Shown here piece by piece: positions 48,878-58,663 of a stretch of 64,000 bases of DNA. The stretch comes from Sphingomonas sp. M1-B02 (GTDB lineage Bacteria > Pseudomonadota > Alphaproteobacteria > Sphingomonadales > Sphingomonadaceae): contig NZ_CP110679.1 in assembly GCF_026167525.1 (NCBI RefSeq), forward strand, positions 2,281,501-2,345,500, written 5' to 3'. The notes under the pieces were generated by a model, which was not told the origin of the DNA, made no database searches, and saw only the letters and a program-made list of their open reading frames with translations. The translations under genes and the position numbers were made by a program. Positions within the stretch are counted from its first letter, which is position 1, and the number at the start of each line of letters is the position of its first letter.

Positions 48878-49813
48878 GTGGGGAGGAGCGAAGTCGAAGC
48901 GCGCATAAGCCCCCCGGCCGTGGCGCCGGTCGCTCTGATCGACGGTACTGCGTTTGCCGCCGGCCTCGTGGACCGGGTCGCGATCCAGGTCGCGGATCTC
49001 GTCCGCGCCACCGGCATGACGCCGGGGCTTGCCGTCGTGCTTGTCGGCAGCGATCCGGCCAGCGAAATCTATGTCCGCCGCAAGATCGCCCAGACCCGCA
49101 GGGCCGGGATGGAGTCGTTCGAGCATCGACTTGCCGCCGAGACTGGCCAGGCCGAATTGCTGGCGCTGATCGAGCAGCTGAATCAGGACGAAACCGTCCA
49201 CGGAATCCTCGTGCAGTTGCCCTTGCCCCCTCAGATCGACGCGGCCGCGGTGCTGGATGCGATCGCGCCGACGAAGGATGTCGACGGCTTCCATCCGGTG
49301 AATGTCGGGCGGCTCTCGACCGGCACCGGCGGGCTCGTCCCCTGCACCCCGCTCGGCTGCATGCTGCTGCTCGAGACGGTTATCGACGATTTCCGCGGGC
49401 TCAAGGCGGTCGTCATCGGCAAGTCGAACATCGTCGGCAAGCCGGTCGCGCTGCTGCTGCTCGAACGCGAATGCACCGTCACGGTGACCCATATCCTGAC
49501 GCGCAACCTGCCGGAGATCGTCCGGGGCGCGGACATCGTCGTCGCCGCCGCGGGCAGCCCGGGGCTGGTGCGCGGCGACTGGATCAAACCCGGAGCCGTC
49601 GTGATCGACGTCGGCATCAATCGAATCGCCACAGCCGACGGTCGCAGCCGGATCGTCGGCGACGTGGTGACCGCCGAACTCGGCCATGCCCGCGCAGTCA
49701 CGCCCGTGCCCGGCGGTGTCGGACCGATGACGATCGCCTGCCTGCTCGCAAACACCTTGCAGGCGGCGCGCGATCTGGTCTTGCCTGCGCCTGACGACCG
49801 GACGGTCGGCTGA
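48878..49813 (+). CDS. folD: methylenetetrahydrofolate dehydrogenase / methenyltetrahydrofolate cyclohydrolase
   Basis: A 311-residue FolD. It converts 5,10-methylene-THF to 5,10-methenyl-THF and then 10-formyl-[20 protein letters not shown] carries the Tyr/Lys pair, VQLPLPPQ and [11 protein letters not shown] the substrate site, [18 protein letters not shown] the NADP site and [16 protein letters not shown] the C-terminal signature. GTG at 48878 with AAGGAG 8 nt upstream. About 20 extra N-terminal residues compared with common FolD. Being divergent from ligM-metF makes it the next enzyme in the same carbon route. Confidence 0.95.
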   Translation: MGRSEVEARISPPAVAPVALIDGTAFAAGLVDRVAIQVADLVRATGMTPGLAVVLVGSDPASEIYVRRKIAQTRRAGMESFEHRLAAETGQAELLALIEQLNQDETVHGILVQLPLPPQIDAAAVLDAIAPTKDVDGFHPVNVGRLSTGTGGLVPCTPLGCMLLLETVIDDFRGLKAVVIGKSNIVGKPVALLLLERECTVTVTHILTRNLPEIVRGADIVVAAAGSPGLVRGDWIKPGAVVIDVGINRIATADGRSRIVGDVVTAELGHARAVTPVPGGVGPMTIACLLANTLQAARDLVLPAPDDRTVG

Positions 49814-49829
49814 GCGAAGGATGGCCAGG

Positions 49830-51116
49830 ATGGACGCGCGCGAGACCCTGTTGAACGCCCCGCTTCACTGGCGGCAGATCGCTACGATCGCGCTGTGCAT
49901 ATTCCTCAACGCGCTCGATGGTTTCGACGTGCTCTCGATCAGCTTCGCGGCGCCGGGCATCGTCGGCGAATGGGGCATCGATCGCGCCGCTTTGGGCATC
50001 GTCCTGTCGATGGAGCTGATCGGCATGGCGCTCGGCTCGATCCTGCTCGGGCAGGTCGCCGATCGAATCGGGCGCCGCCCGATCGTGCTGGGCTGCCTGG
50101 CGGCGATGGCGGCGGGGATGCTGCTCGCGGGCCGGGCGCAGTCGATCGAGGCCTTGTCTCTCTGGCGTTTCCTCACCGGCATCGGCATCGGCGGGATGCT
50201 GGCGACGATCAGCGCGACGGTGGCGGAGACGTCCAACGCGCGACGCCGCAACCTGGCCGTCGCCCTGATGTCGTGCGGCTATCCGCTCGGCGCCGTCGTC
50301 GGCGGGTCGATCGCGTCGAGCCTGCTGGTGACGCACGACTGGCGCGCGGTGTTCGAATTCGGCGCGCTGGTGACCGCCGCCTGCCTGCCGCTGGCCTGGT
50401 GGCTGGTGCCCGAATCGATCGAGTTCCTGCTGTCACGCGGGCGCCCGGCCGATCTGGCGAAGGTCGAGCGGATCATGGCCGGGCTGGGCCATTCGGGGCG
50501 CTTCGAGCCTGCGGCAGCCACCGTCCGCGCCCCGCGCGCGTCGCTGTGGCACGGGCCGCTGGCGCGGACGACGATGCTGCTGACCCTCGCTTATTTCGCG
50601 CATATCCTGAACTTCTATTTTCTCGTGAAATGGATCCCCAAGGTGGTGGTCGACATGGGCTTCCCGGCCTCGTCTGCGGGCGGCGTGCTGGTGTGGACCA
50701 ATGTCGGCGGCGCCGCCGGCGCCTTGCTGTTCAGCGCCCTGGTGACCGTGGTCGACGTGCGTAAGCTGACGATCGCCTTCCTGGTCCTGTCGAGCGGCGC
50801 GGTCGCATTGTTCGGCCAGAGCCCGAGCGATCTTTCGCAGCTTTCCTTGTTCGCCGCGCTGGCTGGCTTCTGCACCAATGCGGTGATCATCGGCATCTAC
50901 GCGCTGACCGCCGCCAGCTTCCCGGCCGAGCAGCGCGCCAGTGGCGTCGGGGCGGTCATCGGCATCGGTCGCGGCGGGGCCGCGCTGGGTCCGATCGTCG
51001 CCGGTTTCCTGTTCGCCGCGGGCTGGAGCTTGCCGATCGTCGCCATCGCGATGGGGCTCGGCTCGCTGATCGGCGCCGCCGCGCTGGTCCTTCTCGCCCG
51101 CCGTCCCGCCATTTGA
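49830..51116 (+). CDS. MFS aromatic-acid:H+ symporter (AAHS family, PcaK-like)
   Basis: A 428-residue, 12-helix major facilitator. ALDGFDVLSISFAAPGI in helix 1 is the AAHS LDGFD signature; GQVADRIGRRPIVLG is the 2-3 loop MFS motif, and AEQRASGVGAVIGIGRGGAALGP resembles the C-terminal AAHS motif. GAAGG lies 9 nt before the ATG at 49830 and touches the ATG at 49821, so 49830 is preferred. It likely imports the methoxylated aromatic acid for this operon. Confidence 0.9.
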   Translation: MDARETLLNAPLHWRQIATIALCIFLNALDGFDVLSISFAAPGIVGEWGIDRAALGIVLSMELIGMALGSILLGQVADRIGRRPIVLGCLAAMAAGMLLAGRAQSIEALSLWRFLTGIGIGGMLATISATVAETSNARRRNLAVALMSCGYPLGAVVGGSIASSLLVTHDWRAVFEFGALVTAACLPLAWWLVPESIEFLLSRGRPADLAKVERIMAGLGHSGRFEPAAATVRAPRASLWHGPLARTTMLLTLAYFAHILNFYFLVKWIPKVVVDMGFPASSAGGVLVWTNVGGAAGALLFSALVTVVDVRKLTIAFLVLSSGAVALFGQSPSDLSQLSLFAALAGFCTNAVIIGIYALTAASFPAEQRASGVGAVIGIGRGGAALGPIVAGFLFAAGWSLPIVAIAMGLGSLIGAAALVLLARRPAI

Positions 51117-51151
51117 TGGCGCCACCCGATTCACTCGCGCAAGGGGCTCTT

Positions 51152-52006
51152 ATGTCGTCCGAATATATCATCACCCTCTCTTCCAAGGATCGTCCCGGCA
51201 TCGTCGCCGCGATCACCACCGCGCTTGCCGACAGCGGCGCGAACATCCGCGAGGCGCAGCAGTTCGACGATATGCTGACCGGCCGCTTCTTCATGCGTGT
51301 CGTGTTCGATATCCCCGACGATTCTGTGGACGGGCTCCGTACCCGGCTCGCGGCGCCGATCGACAGTTTCGCGCTCGAACTCACCCTGCGCCCGCGCGAG
51401 CAGCGCAAGCGCGTGCTGATCCTGGTCTCGAAATTCGATCACTGCCTGGGCGATCTTCTCTATCGTAACCGGCTGGGCGAGCTGCCGATGGATGTGGTCG
51501 GCATCATCGGCAATCATCCGCGCGAGGCGCTGAACATCTCGCTGATCGGCGACATCCCCTACCACCATCTGCCGGTGACCAGGGAAACCAAGGTGCAGCA
51601 GGAAGCGCAGATCAAGCAGCTGGTCGAGCAGACCGACGCCGATCTGGTGGTGCTCGCGCGCTACATGCAGATCCTCTCCGACGATCTTTCGCACTTCCTT
51701 GCCGGGCGCTGCATCAACATCCACCACAGCTTCCTGCCCGGCTTCAAGGGCGCCAAGCCCTACCACCAGGCGCATGAGCGCGGGGTCAAGCTGATCGGCG
51801 CGACCGCGCATTTCGTGACCGCGGACCTGGATGAGGGCCCGATCATCGAACAGGATGTCGAGCATATCGGCCATGCCGACACGCCCGACGATCTGGTTCG
51901 CAAGGGCCGCGACATCGAGCGGCGGGTGCTCGCCCGCGCGGTGCGGCTCTATGTCGAGGACCGCATCCTGCTGAACGGCAGCAAGACGGTCGTGTTCAAG
52001 CACTGA
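51152..52006 (+). CDS. purU: formyltetrahydrofolate deformylase
   Basis: A 284-residue PurU. It hydrolyses 10-formyl-THF to formate and THF. N-terminal ACT domain (about 1-85, ITLSSKDRPGIVAAITTALAD), then the formyltransferase-like domain with IIGNHPREAL, ARYMQILSDDL, NIHHSFLPGFKGAKPYHQA and HFVTADLDEGPIIEQDV, which include the catalytic Asn/His/Asp region. ATG at 51152 has AAGGGG about 6 nt upstream; an ATG at 51116 overlaps the porter stop but gives a poor N-terminus. It closes the THF cycle opened by LigM. Confidence 0.94.
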   Translation: MSSEYIITLSSKDRPGIVAAITTALADSGANIREAQQFDDMLTGRFFMRVVFDIPDDSVDGLRTRLAAPIDSFALELTLRPREQRKRVLILVSKFDHCLGDLLYRNRLGELPMDVVGIIGNHPREALNISLIGDIPYHHLPVTRETKVQQEAQIKQLVEQTDADLVVLARYMQILSDDLSHFLAGRCINIHHSFLPGFKGAKPYHQAHERGVKLIGATAHFVTADLDEGPIIEQDVEHIGHADTPDDLVRKGRDIERRVLARAVRLYVEDRILLNGSKTVVFKH

Positions 52007-52008
52007 TC

Positions 52009-52359
52009 ATGACCGACTATATCGAGATCGGCATTCGGGATGCGGAAGTGATTGCCGATATCGGCATGCTCGCGCACGAGATCGGCCGGCCCCAAACGCT
52101 CCGGATCAGCGCGACGCTGCGGATCCGGATGCCCGATGCCGATCGGATCGACGCCACGCTGGATTACAAGCGGATCGTCGAAGCGGCGGAATCATTGGGA
52201 GGGCAGCGCATCGCGCTGATCGAGACCTTCGCAAGACGGCTCGCCGAGGCGTGCCTGCTGGACCCTCGCGTCCTGCAGGCCGATATACTAGTCGAGAAGC
52301 CGCAGGCGCTCGCCAGCGGCAAGGCCTTTGCCCGGATCGAACTGCACCGCAGCGCCTGA
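52009..52359 (+). CDS. dihydroneopterin aldolase-like protein (FolB family)
   Basis: A 116-residue T-fold protein two nt after purU. IEIGIRDAEVIADIGMLAHEIGRPQ is the FolB-type N-terminus, LDYKRIVEAAE and LIETFARRLAEACL the central part, and ILVEKPQALASGKAFARIEL the C-terminal strand. FolB cleaves dihydroneopterin in folate synthesis. Its linkage to a THF-consuming catabolic route suggests it boosts folate supply or acts on a related pterin; it could be a paralogue with another task. Confidence 0.85.
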   Translation: MTDYIEIGIRDAEVIADIGMLAHEIGRPQTLRISATLRIRMPDADRIDATLDYKRIVEAAESLGGQRIALIETFARRLAEACLLDPRVLQADILVEKPQALASGKAFARIELHRSA

Positions 52360-52374
52360 GAGGGCCGGGTATGA

Positions 52375-52387
52375 ATTTCATTTGTGA
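52375..52387 (+). promoter_or_regulatory. second copy of the ATTTC(C)ATTTGTGA motif, upstream of TonB receptor
   Basis: ATTTCATTTGTGA lies in the 126-nt gap between the FolB-like gene and the second TonB receptor, at the beginning of an AT-rich stretch (52371-52425) that is the likely promoter zone. It differs from the copy at 38736-38749 by one missing C. Confidence 0.3.
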
Positions 52388-52485
52388 TCAAGCATCAAAA
52401 CAATTCGTTATGATAATCTAAGCCAGGCTGGCACCTCTCATCATCACAATGCGTGCGAAGAAACGCATCCGATGGGGAGGATATC

Positions 52486-54810
52486 ATGAAGCGAATCTTG
52501 TTGGCGGGCACCGCCGCGATCCTGGCGCTAGGCGCGCAATCTGCCCTGGCGCAGGAAGTAGCCTCGGAGCCGCAGGACACCACCCAGTCCGCAGACGACA
52601 CGACCGACGAGGGTCTTGCCGACATCGTCGTCACGGCGCAGCGCCGATCGGAATCGTTGCAGCGCGCTGCGGTCGCGGTCTCGGCCGTCACCGGCGACGA
52701 GCTCAGCCGATCCGGCATCACCGAAACCGCCAACCTCGGCAAGCTGGTCCCCTCGCTTGTGGTCCAGCCGACCGGCGGCACGACCAGTTTCTTCCTGCGC
52801 GGCGTCGGCACCAGCTCGCAGAATTCCTTCTCTGAAAATGCCGTCGCCTTCAATTTCAACGGCGTTTACGTCGGTCGCCCGACCGCACCCGCCGGCTCCT
52901 TCTACGATCTGGAGCGCGTCGAAGTGGTCAAGGGGCCGCAGGGCACGCTCTATGGCCGCAACGCCACTGGCGGCGCGATCAACGTCCTGCCCAAGCGCCC
53001 CGAGCTCGGCCGTTTCACTGGCGAGGGCCTGTTCGAATATGGCAATTACGACAGCAAGAAGGGTTTCCTCGCGCTGAACGTGCCGATCGGCGACATGGTC
53101 GCGCTGCGCGTGGCGGGACAGATCGTCGATCGCGACGGCTATATTTCCGACGGTTATGACGACGACAAGGGTGAGGCCGTCCGCGCGTCGCTGCTGATCC
53201 AGCCTTCCGAGCTCTGGTCGATGACGCTGGTCGCCGATTATTATAACCAGCGCGGCAAGGGCGCGGGCGCAGTGCTGCTGCCGAACGCCGCGTTCGACGT
53301 GCCGGCGCTCGAGGACCGCGTCAGCATTTCCGATCCGCGGGCGCAGGCCGCGATCGCCGGCTATGCCGCGACCATCTTCGCGCCGCCCTTCTGCGGTGGC
53401 ATGGGTGGTTTCGTGCGGAGCGGCTGCGTGTCGCAGGCCGGGACCGACGGATTCCTCGACAATGAATTTTACGGCGTAAGCGCTACCGTCGTCGGCGATC
53501 TCGGCTTCGGCACGCTGACCTTCATCCCGGCCTGGCGCCGCTCCGACGTGAAGTTCCGCACCTATCTGCCGGGCTTCGCGGGCGACTTCGTCGATCTCGC
53601 CGAACAGACCTCGGTCGAGGTCCGCTTGGCATCGAAGGAAGGCCAGCGGCTGCGCTACGTGCTCGGCGCCTTCTATTTCGGCGAGAACCAGGCGACCGAG
53701 AACTTCTTCCGACAGGGCAATATCTCCACCACCCGCTTCACGCCGCGGCTGAATACCGAAAGCATCGCCGCGTTCGGCCAGTTGACCTTCGACGTCAGCG
53801 ACGCCTTCCGGCTGGTGGCGGGCGGCCGCTATACCCGCGAAGACAAGCAGCAATTGACCTCGACTGCCTCGGGCGGTCTGCCCGGCCCGATCCAGCCGCC
53901 GCTCAGCGCGCCCTTCACCGGCGATCTGAGCTTCGAGAAGTTCACCTGGAAAGCGGGCGTCGAGCTCGACGCGGGCCCCGCTTCGCTGGTCTACGCCAAT
54001 GTCGCGACGGGCTTCAAATCGGGCGGCTTCTTCGTGGCGCAACCGCCGAACAACACGTTCGAGCCGGAGACGCTTACCGCCTACACCATCGGCGCGAAGA
54101 ACCGCTTCTTCGACAACAAGCTGCAGCTCAATTTCGAGGCCTTCTACTGGGACTATCGCGATCAGCAGATCACCTATGTCGGCGGCGTCCCCACGGGCAA
54201 CGGGCTGTTCGCGCAAGGGTCGATCACGGTCAATGCCGGCAAGTCGCGAATCTATGGCGCCGAGTTCGAGGCGCGCTTCGCGCCCAGCCGCAACGATCTG
54301 TTCCACCTCAACCTGCAGTTCCTCGACGGGGAATATGGCGAGCTTACCACGTCGAACTTCTCGCCCACCGGCGCACCGGTGAGCACCGGCTGCACGACCC
54401 TGGGCAGCCGCGCGGCGAATCCGGGCGTCAACGGCGCGCGCTTCTACGACATCGATTGCTCGGGCAAGCCAACCGTCAATTCGCCGCGCTGGGCGCTCAA
54501 CCTTGGCTATGAGCGCACCTTCGAGCTTACGGGCGACCTGGCGCTGATCGCCGGTGCGCGCGGCAATATCGAGAGCAGCCGCTACCTCGACGTAAATTAT
54601 CGCGAGGACCAGAAACAGGATGGGTTCGCGATGGCCGATGCCTTCCTCACGCTGGAAAGCCAGAGCGGCTGGAGCCTGACCGGGTTCATCAACAACATCA
54701 CCGACGAGGAAGTGCTCGCCCGCGCCGGCACCCGCCCGATCCTCGATTTCCCGGTCGGCACGCTGCGCCCGCCGCGCACCTATGGCGCTCGGCTCGGCTT
54801 CAAATTCTGA
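52486..54810 (+). CDS. TonB-dependent outer-membrane receptor, paralogue of the one at 39890
   Basis: A 774-residue receptor. Signal peptide ending SALAQE, TonB-box-like LADIVVTAQRRSESLQ, plug motif LERVEVVKGPQGTLYGRNATGG, and C-terminal barrel ending RLGFKF. GGGGAGG lies 6 nt before the ATG at 52486. Segments such as LTAYTIGAKNRFFDNKLQLN correspond closely to VTAYTIGTKNRFFNNRLQLN of the first receptor. It leads an operon of MBL hydrolase, flavin monooxygenase, MFS porter, cupin and SDR genes, so an organic substrate is more likely than a siderophore. Confidence 0.93.
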   Translation: MKRILLAGTAAILALGAQSALAQEVASEPQDTTQSADDTTDEGLADIVVTAQRRSESLQRAAVAVSAVTGDELSRSGITETANLGKLVPSLVVQPTGGTTSFFLRGVGTSSQNSFSENAVAFNFNGVYVGRPTAPAGSFYDLERVEVVKGPQGTLYGRNATGGAINVLPKRPELGRFTGEGLFEYGNYDSKKGFLALNVPIGDMVALRVAGQIVDRDGYISDGYDDDKGEAVRASLLIQPSELWSMTLVADYYNQRGKGAGAVLLPNAAFDVPALEDRVSISDPRAQAAIAGYAATIFAPPFCGGMGGFVRSGCVSQAGTDGFLDNEFYGVSATVVGDLGFGTLTFIPAWRRSDVKFRTYLPGFAGDFVDLAEQTSVEVRLASKEGQRLRYVLGAFYFGENQATENFFRQGNISTTRFTPRLNTESIAAFGQLTFDVSDAFRLVAGGRYTREDKQQLTSTASGGLPGPIQPPLSAPFTGDLSFEKFTWKAGVELDAGPASLVYANVATGFKSGGFFVAQPPNNTFEPETLTAYTIGAKNRFFDNKLQLNFEAFYWDYRDQQITYVGGVPTGNGLFAQGSITVNAGKSRIYGAEFEARFAPSRNDLFHLNLQFLDGEYGELTTSNFSPTGAPVSTGCTTLGSRAANPGVNGARFYDIDCSGKPTVNSPRWALNLGYERTFELTGDLALIAGARGNIESSRYLDVNYREDQKQDGFAMADAFLTLESQSGWSLTGFINNITDEEVLARAGTRPILDFPVGTLRPPRTYGARLGFKF

Positions 54811-55781
54811 TGCGTAGCCGGCTTCCCCTGCTGGCGCTGGTTGCGATGGCGATGGCTCTGCCCGCCGCCGCGCAGCCGGCGCCCGCAGGGGGAGAGGCTT
54901 TCATCACGCTGGGGACGATGGGTGGCCCGGTGCCCAGCCCGGAGCGGTCGCAGCCCGCAAATGCGCTGATCCAAGCCGGACGCGTCTATCTGGTCGATGC
55001 CGGGGACGGGACGGTGCAGCAACTCGCGAAGGCCGGCATCCAGCTGCCGCGGGTCGGTGCGGTCTTCCTCAGCCATCTCCATGTCGATCATACCGGCGGC
55101 CTCTCGGCGATCCTGGGGCTGCGCAACCAGATCAACCTGCGCGAGCGGCTGACCGTCTATGGCCCCCCGGGCACGCGCGAACTGGTCGCGGGGATGGTCG
55201 CGTCGATGCAGCCGGCGGCGCGCGTCGGCTATGGCATCCCGGGCCAGTCCTGGGCGCCCCCTGGCGACACGGTGACGGTGGTCGAACTGACCGACGGCGC
55301 GCACGTTCAAGTGGACGACATGACCGTCACTGCTGTGCAGAACACGCATTATGATTTCGCTCCCGGCAGCCCGGAGGACCGCAGCTACAAGTCGCTGGCG
55401 CTGCGCTTCGATCTGCCGGGCCGATCGATCGTCTATACCGGCGACACCGGGCCCAGCGCGGCGGTCGAGCGGCTGGCCAAGGGTGCGGACCTGCTCGTCA
55501 GCGAGATGATCGACATGGCCGGGACGATGGCCAATGTCGCGCGCAATTCGCCCAACATGCCCGCGCCTGCGAAGCAGCAGCTCGAGCAGCATCTCTCCAC
55601 GCATCATCTGACCCCCGACGCCGTCGGCCAGTTGACGGCGCGCGCCGGAGCCAAGGCGCTCGTCGTCACCCATTTCGCCGCCGGCACTCCGGACCCGGCC
55701 CGCACCCGCGACTATCTCGCCCAGATCCGCGCCCGCTTCGCCGGGCCGGTCACTCTCGCCAACGATCTCGACCGCTTCTGA
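54810..55781 (+). CDS. exported metallo-beta-lactamase-fold hydrolase
   Basis: A 323-residue protein with a signal peptide (ALVAMAMALPAAAQ). The zinc motif SHLHVDHTGGLSA (HxHxDH) and the downstream Asp in VYTGDTGPS and His in VVTHFAAG are intact, as in lactonase/arylsulfatase/RNase Z-like members. Its ATG overlaps the TonB-receptor stop (TGATG). A periplasmic hydrolase beside an uptake receptor suggests pre-processing of an ester, lactone or conjugate before import. Exact substrate unknown. Confidence 0.87.
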   Translation: MRSRLPLLALVAMAMALPAAAQPAPAGGEAFITLGTMGGPVPSPERSQPANALIQAGRVYLVDAGDGTVQQLAKAGIQLPRVGAVFLSHLHVDHTGGLSAILGLRNQINLRERLTVYGPPGTRELVAGMVASMQPAARVGYGIPGQSWAPPGDTVTVVELTDGAHVQVDDMTVTAVQNTHYDFAPGSPEDRSYKSLALRFDLPGRSIVYTGDTGPSAAVERLAKGADLLVSEMIDMAGTMANVARNSPNMPAPAKQQLEQHLSTHHLTPDAVGQLTARAGAKALVVTHFAAGTPDPARTRDYLAQIRARFAGPVTLANDLDRF

Positions 55782-55790
55782 AAGTAACCC

Positions 55791-56906
55791 ATGCATTCGG
55801 CTAATATTCTCGTCATCGGCGGCGGCATCGGCGGCCTGACCGCCGCGATCGCGCTGCGCGCCCGCGGCTTTGCCGTGACCGTGATCGAACGCGATCCGGA
55901 CTGGTCGGTCTACGGCGTCGGCATCATCCAGCAATCGAACGTGATCCGGGCGATGTCGCAGCTCGGGCTGATCGACGAATATGTCGCATCGGGGGTGGGG
56001 TTCGACGCAGTCGAGATCTACACGCCGACCGGGATCAAGGTGGCGCGAGTGCCGACACCCCGGCTGATCGACGGCTATCCGGCCAATATGGGCATCGGCC
56101 GCCCGGCGCTGCACAAGATCCTCGGCGATCGCACCATCGCCAGCGGGGCGAAGGTGGTGCTCGGCGTCACCGCGACCGATCTCGATGACGACGGTGCCGG
56201 CGTCGATGTGCGATTCTCCGACGGGTCGGCCGGCCGCTTCGATCTGGTGATCGGCGCCGACGGCGTCTACTCGCAGACCCGCGCGAAGATCTTCCCCGAT
56301 GCCCCCCGGCCCGAATATACGGGGCAAGCGGTGTGGCGCTACAATCTGCCGCGCCCCGCCGATCTCGACGCGCTCCACGCCTATAACGGCCCCACCGGCG
56401 TCGGGCTGGTCCCCATTTCCACCGATCTGATGTACATCTACGTCACCACACCGGAACCCGACAATCCGCGCTATCCGCGCGAAGGGCTGGCGGCGGTGAT
56501 GCGCTCGAAAATGGCGAGCTGCGCGCCCTTCATCCGCGAACTGGCCGAGCAGGTGACCGACGATTCAGGCGTGGTCTATCGCCCGCTCGAGGCGCTGATG
56601 ATCGAGGGCCCCTGGCATCGCGGGCGGATCGCCTTGCTAGGCGACGCGGTCCATGCCACCACGCCGCATCTCGGCCAGGGCGCGGGCATGGCGATCGAGG
56701 ACAGCTTGGTGCTTGCCGAAGAGCTTGTCCGGCACGACGATATCGAGACTGCGCTGACGGCTTATCACGACCGCCGCGTCGATCGCTGCGCCTATATCGT
56801 GCGCTCGAGCATCGCGATCTGCATGGGCCAGATCGGCAAGGGCCCGCCGGTCGACAATGCCAAGGCGACGCACGAGATGTTCGAGATGGTGGCGCAGCCG
56901 ATATGA
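55791..56906 (+). CDS. FAD-dependent aromatic monooxygenase (class A flavoprotein hydroxylase)
   Basis: A 371-residue flavoprotein. ILVIGGGIGGLTAAIALRARG is the FAD GxGxxG fold, DLVIGADGVYSQTR the DG motif, and RIALLGDAVHATTPHLGQG the GD motif; the set defines salicylate/p-hydroxybenzoate hydroxylase-like enzymes. It is somewhat shorter than the usual 390-400. Likely adds a hydroxyl (possibly with decarboxylation) to an aromatic acid, making a catechol for the extradiol enzyme encoded at 62253. Nine nt after the MBL gene. Confidence 0.9.
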   Translation: MHSANILVIGGGIGGLTAAIALRARGFAVTVIERDPDWSVYGVGIIQQSNVIRAMSQLGLIDEYVASGVGFDAVEIYTPTGIKVARVPTPRLIDGYPANMGIGRPALHKILGDRTIASGAKVVLGVTATDLDDDGAGVDVRFSDGSAGRFDLVIGADGVYSQTRAKIFPDAPRPEYTGQAVWRYNLPRPADLDALHAYNGPTGVGLVPISTDLMYIYVTTPEPDNPRYPREGLAAVMRSKMASCAPFIRELAEQVTDDSGVVYRPLEALMIEGPWHRGRIALLGDAVHATTPHLGQGAGMAIEDSLVLAEELVRHDDIETALTAYHDRRVDRCAYIVRSSIAICMGQIGKGPPVDNAKATHEMFEMVAQPI

Positions 56907-56925
56907 CGATCGAGGGGACGGCGAA

Positions 56926-58086
56926 ATGATCCGGCAGGCGACGACCAGGCACGGCGTGATCCTGATGCTGACCGCGGTGATGCCGACCATGGCGATCATC
57001 GCGCTGGTGCCGGTGCTGCCGCTGCTGCTCCGTGAATTTGCCGGCGTACCCGGATATGCGGTGCTGGTGCCGATGGCGCTGACCATCCCGGCGCTCTGCG
57101 TCGCCTTGTTCTCCCCGCTGGCCGGCTGGATGTCGGACCGCGTCGGGCGCAAGCGGCTGCTGATCGGCGCGCTGGCCGGCTATGCCGGCTTCGGCCTGCT
57201 GCCCCTCCTGCTCGACAGTTTGCACGCGATCCTCGCGGTGCGCATTGCGCTCGGGCTGACCGAAGCGGTGATCATGACCGTCGCTACGGCATTGGTAGGC
57301 GATTATTTCGAGGGCGAGCGGCGCGAGCGCTGGGTGTCGATCCAGATCGCCGTCGCCAGCCTAAGCGCGATCGTGCTGATCGCAGCGGGCGGCGCGCTGG
57401 GCGAGGCACTGGGCTCGCGCGGGCCCTTTTGGCTGTATCTGCTGGCGCTGCCGGTGGCCGTGGCCGGCGCCTTCATCCTGTTCGAGCCCGATCGCTCGGC
57501 CCCGGCGCAGCGGCCTGCCGCCGCGACGGGCGCGACCCGCGGCATCGCGGGGCTCGTCGCGATCACCTTCGGCATCGGGCTGCTCTTCTACACGATCATC
57601 GTCCAATTGGGCCCGGTGATCGAAGGCACCGGGGTGACGTCCCCGGCGCTGATCGGGCTTGCGGGTGCGGCGGCCAATCTTGGCGTGATGGTCGGGGCGC
57701 TGTTGTTCGGGCGGCTGAAGGCTGCTCCGGGCGAACGCTTGCTGGCGATCGGCCTGCCGCTGGTGGCATTGGGCTATGTCGGCGTCGCGCTCTCGGCGGA
57801 CTTCTATCTGACCGCGGCGTCGGCGGTCGTGATCTGCGTCGGCAACGGACTGATGCTTCCGACGATGCTCGCCTGGGTGCTGCGCCGCCTCCCGCCCGAG
57901 ACGCGCGGTCGCGGCACCGGGGTGTGGACCGGCGCCTTCTTTCTAGCCCAGTTCATCGCGCCGATCCTGGCAGCGGCGCTGTCCGGCGTCCTCGGCGGAC
58001 TGTCCGGCACCTTCCTGTTCTTTGCCGCCGCGGCGGCGCTTGCGGCCGGGGTGGCGTTGCTGCGCGCGCCTCGCGCCCGCGCTTAG
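56926..58086 (+). CDS. MFS transporter
   Basis: A 386-residue, 12-helix major facilitator: SPLAGWMSDRVGRKRLL is the 2-3 loop motif, and PETRGRGTGVWTGAFFLAQF is in the C-terminal half. It begins 19 nt after the monooxygenase stop with GAGGGG upstream, in the same operon. It belongs to a different branch from the AAHS-type porter at 49830. May import the substrate or export a product. Confidence 0.86.
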   Translation: MIRQATTRHGVILMLTAVMPTMAIIALVPVLPLLLREFAGVPGYAVLVPMALTIPALCVALFSPLAGWMSDRVGRKRLLIGALAGYAGFGLLPLLLDSLHAILAVRIALGLTEAVIMTVATALVGDYFEGERRERWVSIQIAVASLSAIVLIAAGGALGEALGSRGPFWLYLLALPVAVAGAFILFEPDRSAPAQRPAAATGATRGIAGLVAITFGIGLLFYTIIVQLGPVIEGTGVTSPALIGLAGAAANLGVMVGALLFGRLKAAPGERLLAIGLPLVALGYVGVALSADFYLTAASAVVICVGNGLMLPTMLAWVLRRLPPETRGRGTGVWTGAFFLAQFIAPILAAALSGVLGGLSGTFLFFAAAAALAAGVALLRAPRARA

Positions 58087-58096
58087 GAGTATCAAT

Positions 58097-58663
58097 ATGA
58101 CCAATCCCGTTCGCCGCGTCGTTACCGGCCATGATGCTTCGGGCCGGGCGATCATCCAGGAAGACGGGCCCGCGCCGCGCGTCCAACGCATCGGCGGCGC
58201 GATCGGCCCGCTGTTCCACGAGATTTGGAACACGCAAGCGACCCCCGCCCCGATCGACGCCGCTTCGGGCGAACCGCCCGAGGATGGCATCAAGCTCGCC
58301 CCGCCCAAGGGTGGCACCCGCATCCGAGTGCTCGACATCCCGCCCGAGAGCGACGAGCTCAGCACGATGTCGCCCGAAGAGGCGCAGGCCCATTTCGCCG
58401 AAGTGGGCGCCGGCGACGCTTCGGCGCATACGGGCGCGGGCAGCCGCCACGCGATGATGCACCGCACCGAGACGATCGACTATGGCATCGTCCTGGAGGG
58501 CGAGCTGGTGCTGATCATGGACGAAGGCGAAACCACGGTTCGCGCCGGCGACATCGTTATCCAGCGCGGCACCAACCATGGCTGGTCGAACCGTTCGGAC
58601 CGCATTTGCCGGATCGCCTTCATCCTGATCGATGGCGCGTTTGACGCTGACCTGAAGCGCTGA
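58097..58663 (+). CDS. cupin-domain protein
   Basis: A 188-residue protein with a single C-terminal cupin. HRTETIDYGIVLEGELVLIMDEGE and AGDIVIQRGTNHGWSN form the two cupin motifs with likely metal ligands His/Glu/His. The N-terminal half (VVTGHDASGRAIIQED) matches a cupin group common near aromatic catabolic genes. AGGAG precedes the ATG at 58097 by 7 nt. Role unknown: it may be an isomerase, a dioxygenase or a small-molecule-binding accessory. Confidence 0.82.
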   Translation: MTNPVRRVVTGHDASGRAIIQEDGPAPRVQRIGGAIGPLFHEIWNTQATPAPIDAASGEPPEDGIKLAPPKGGTRIRVLDIPPESDELSTMSPEEAQAHFAEVGAGDASAHTGAGSRHAMMHRTETIDYGIVLEGELVLIMDEGETTVRAGDIVIQRGTNHGWSNRSDRICRIAFILIDGAFDADLKR

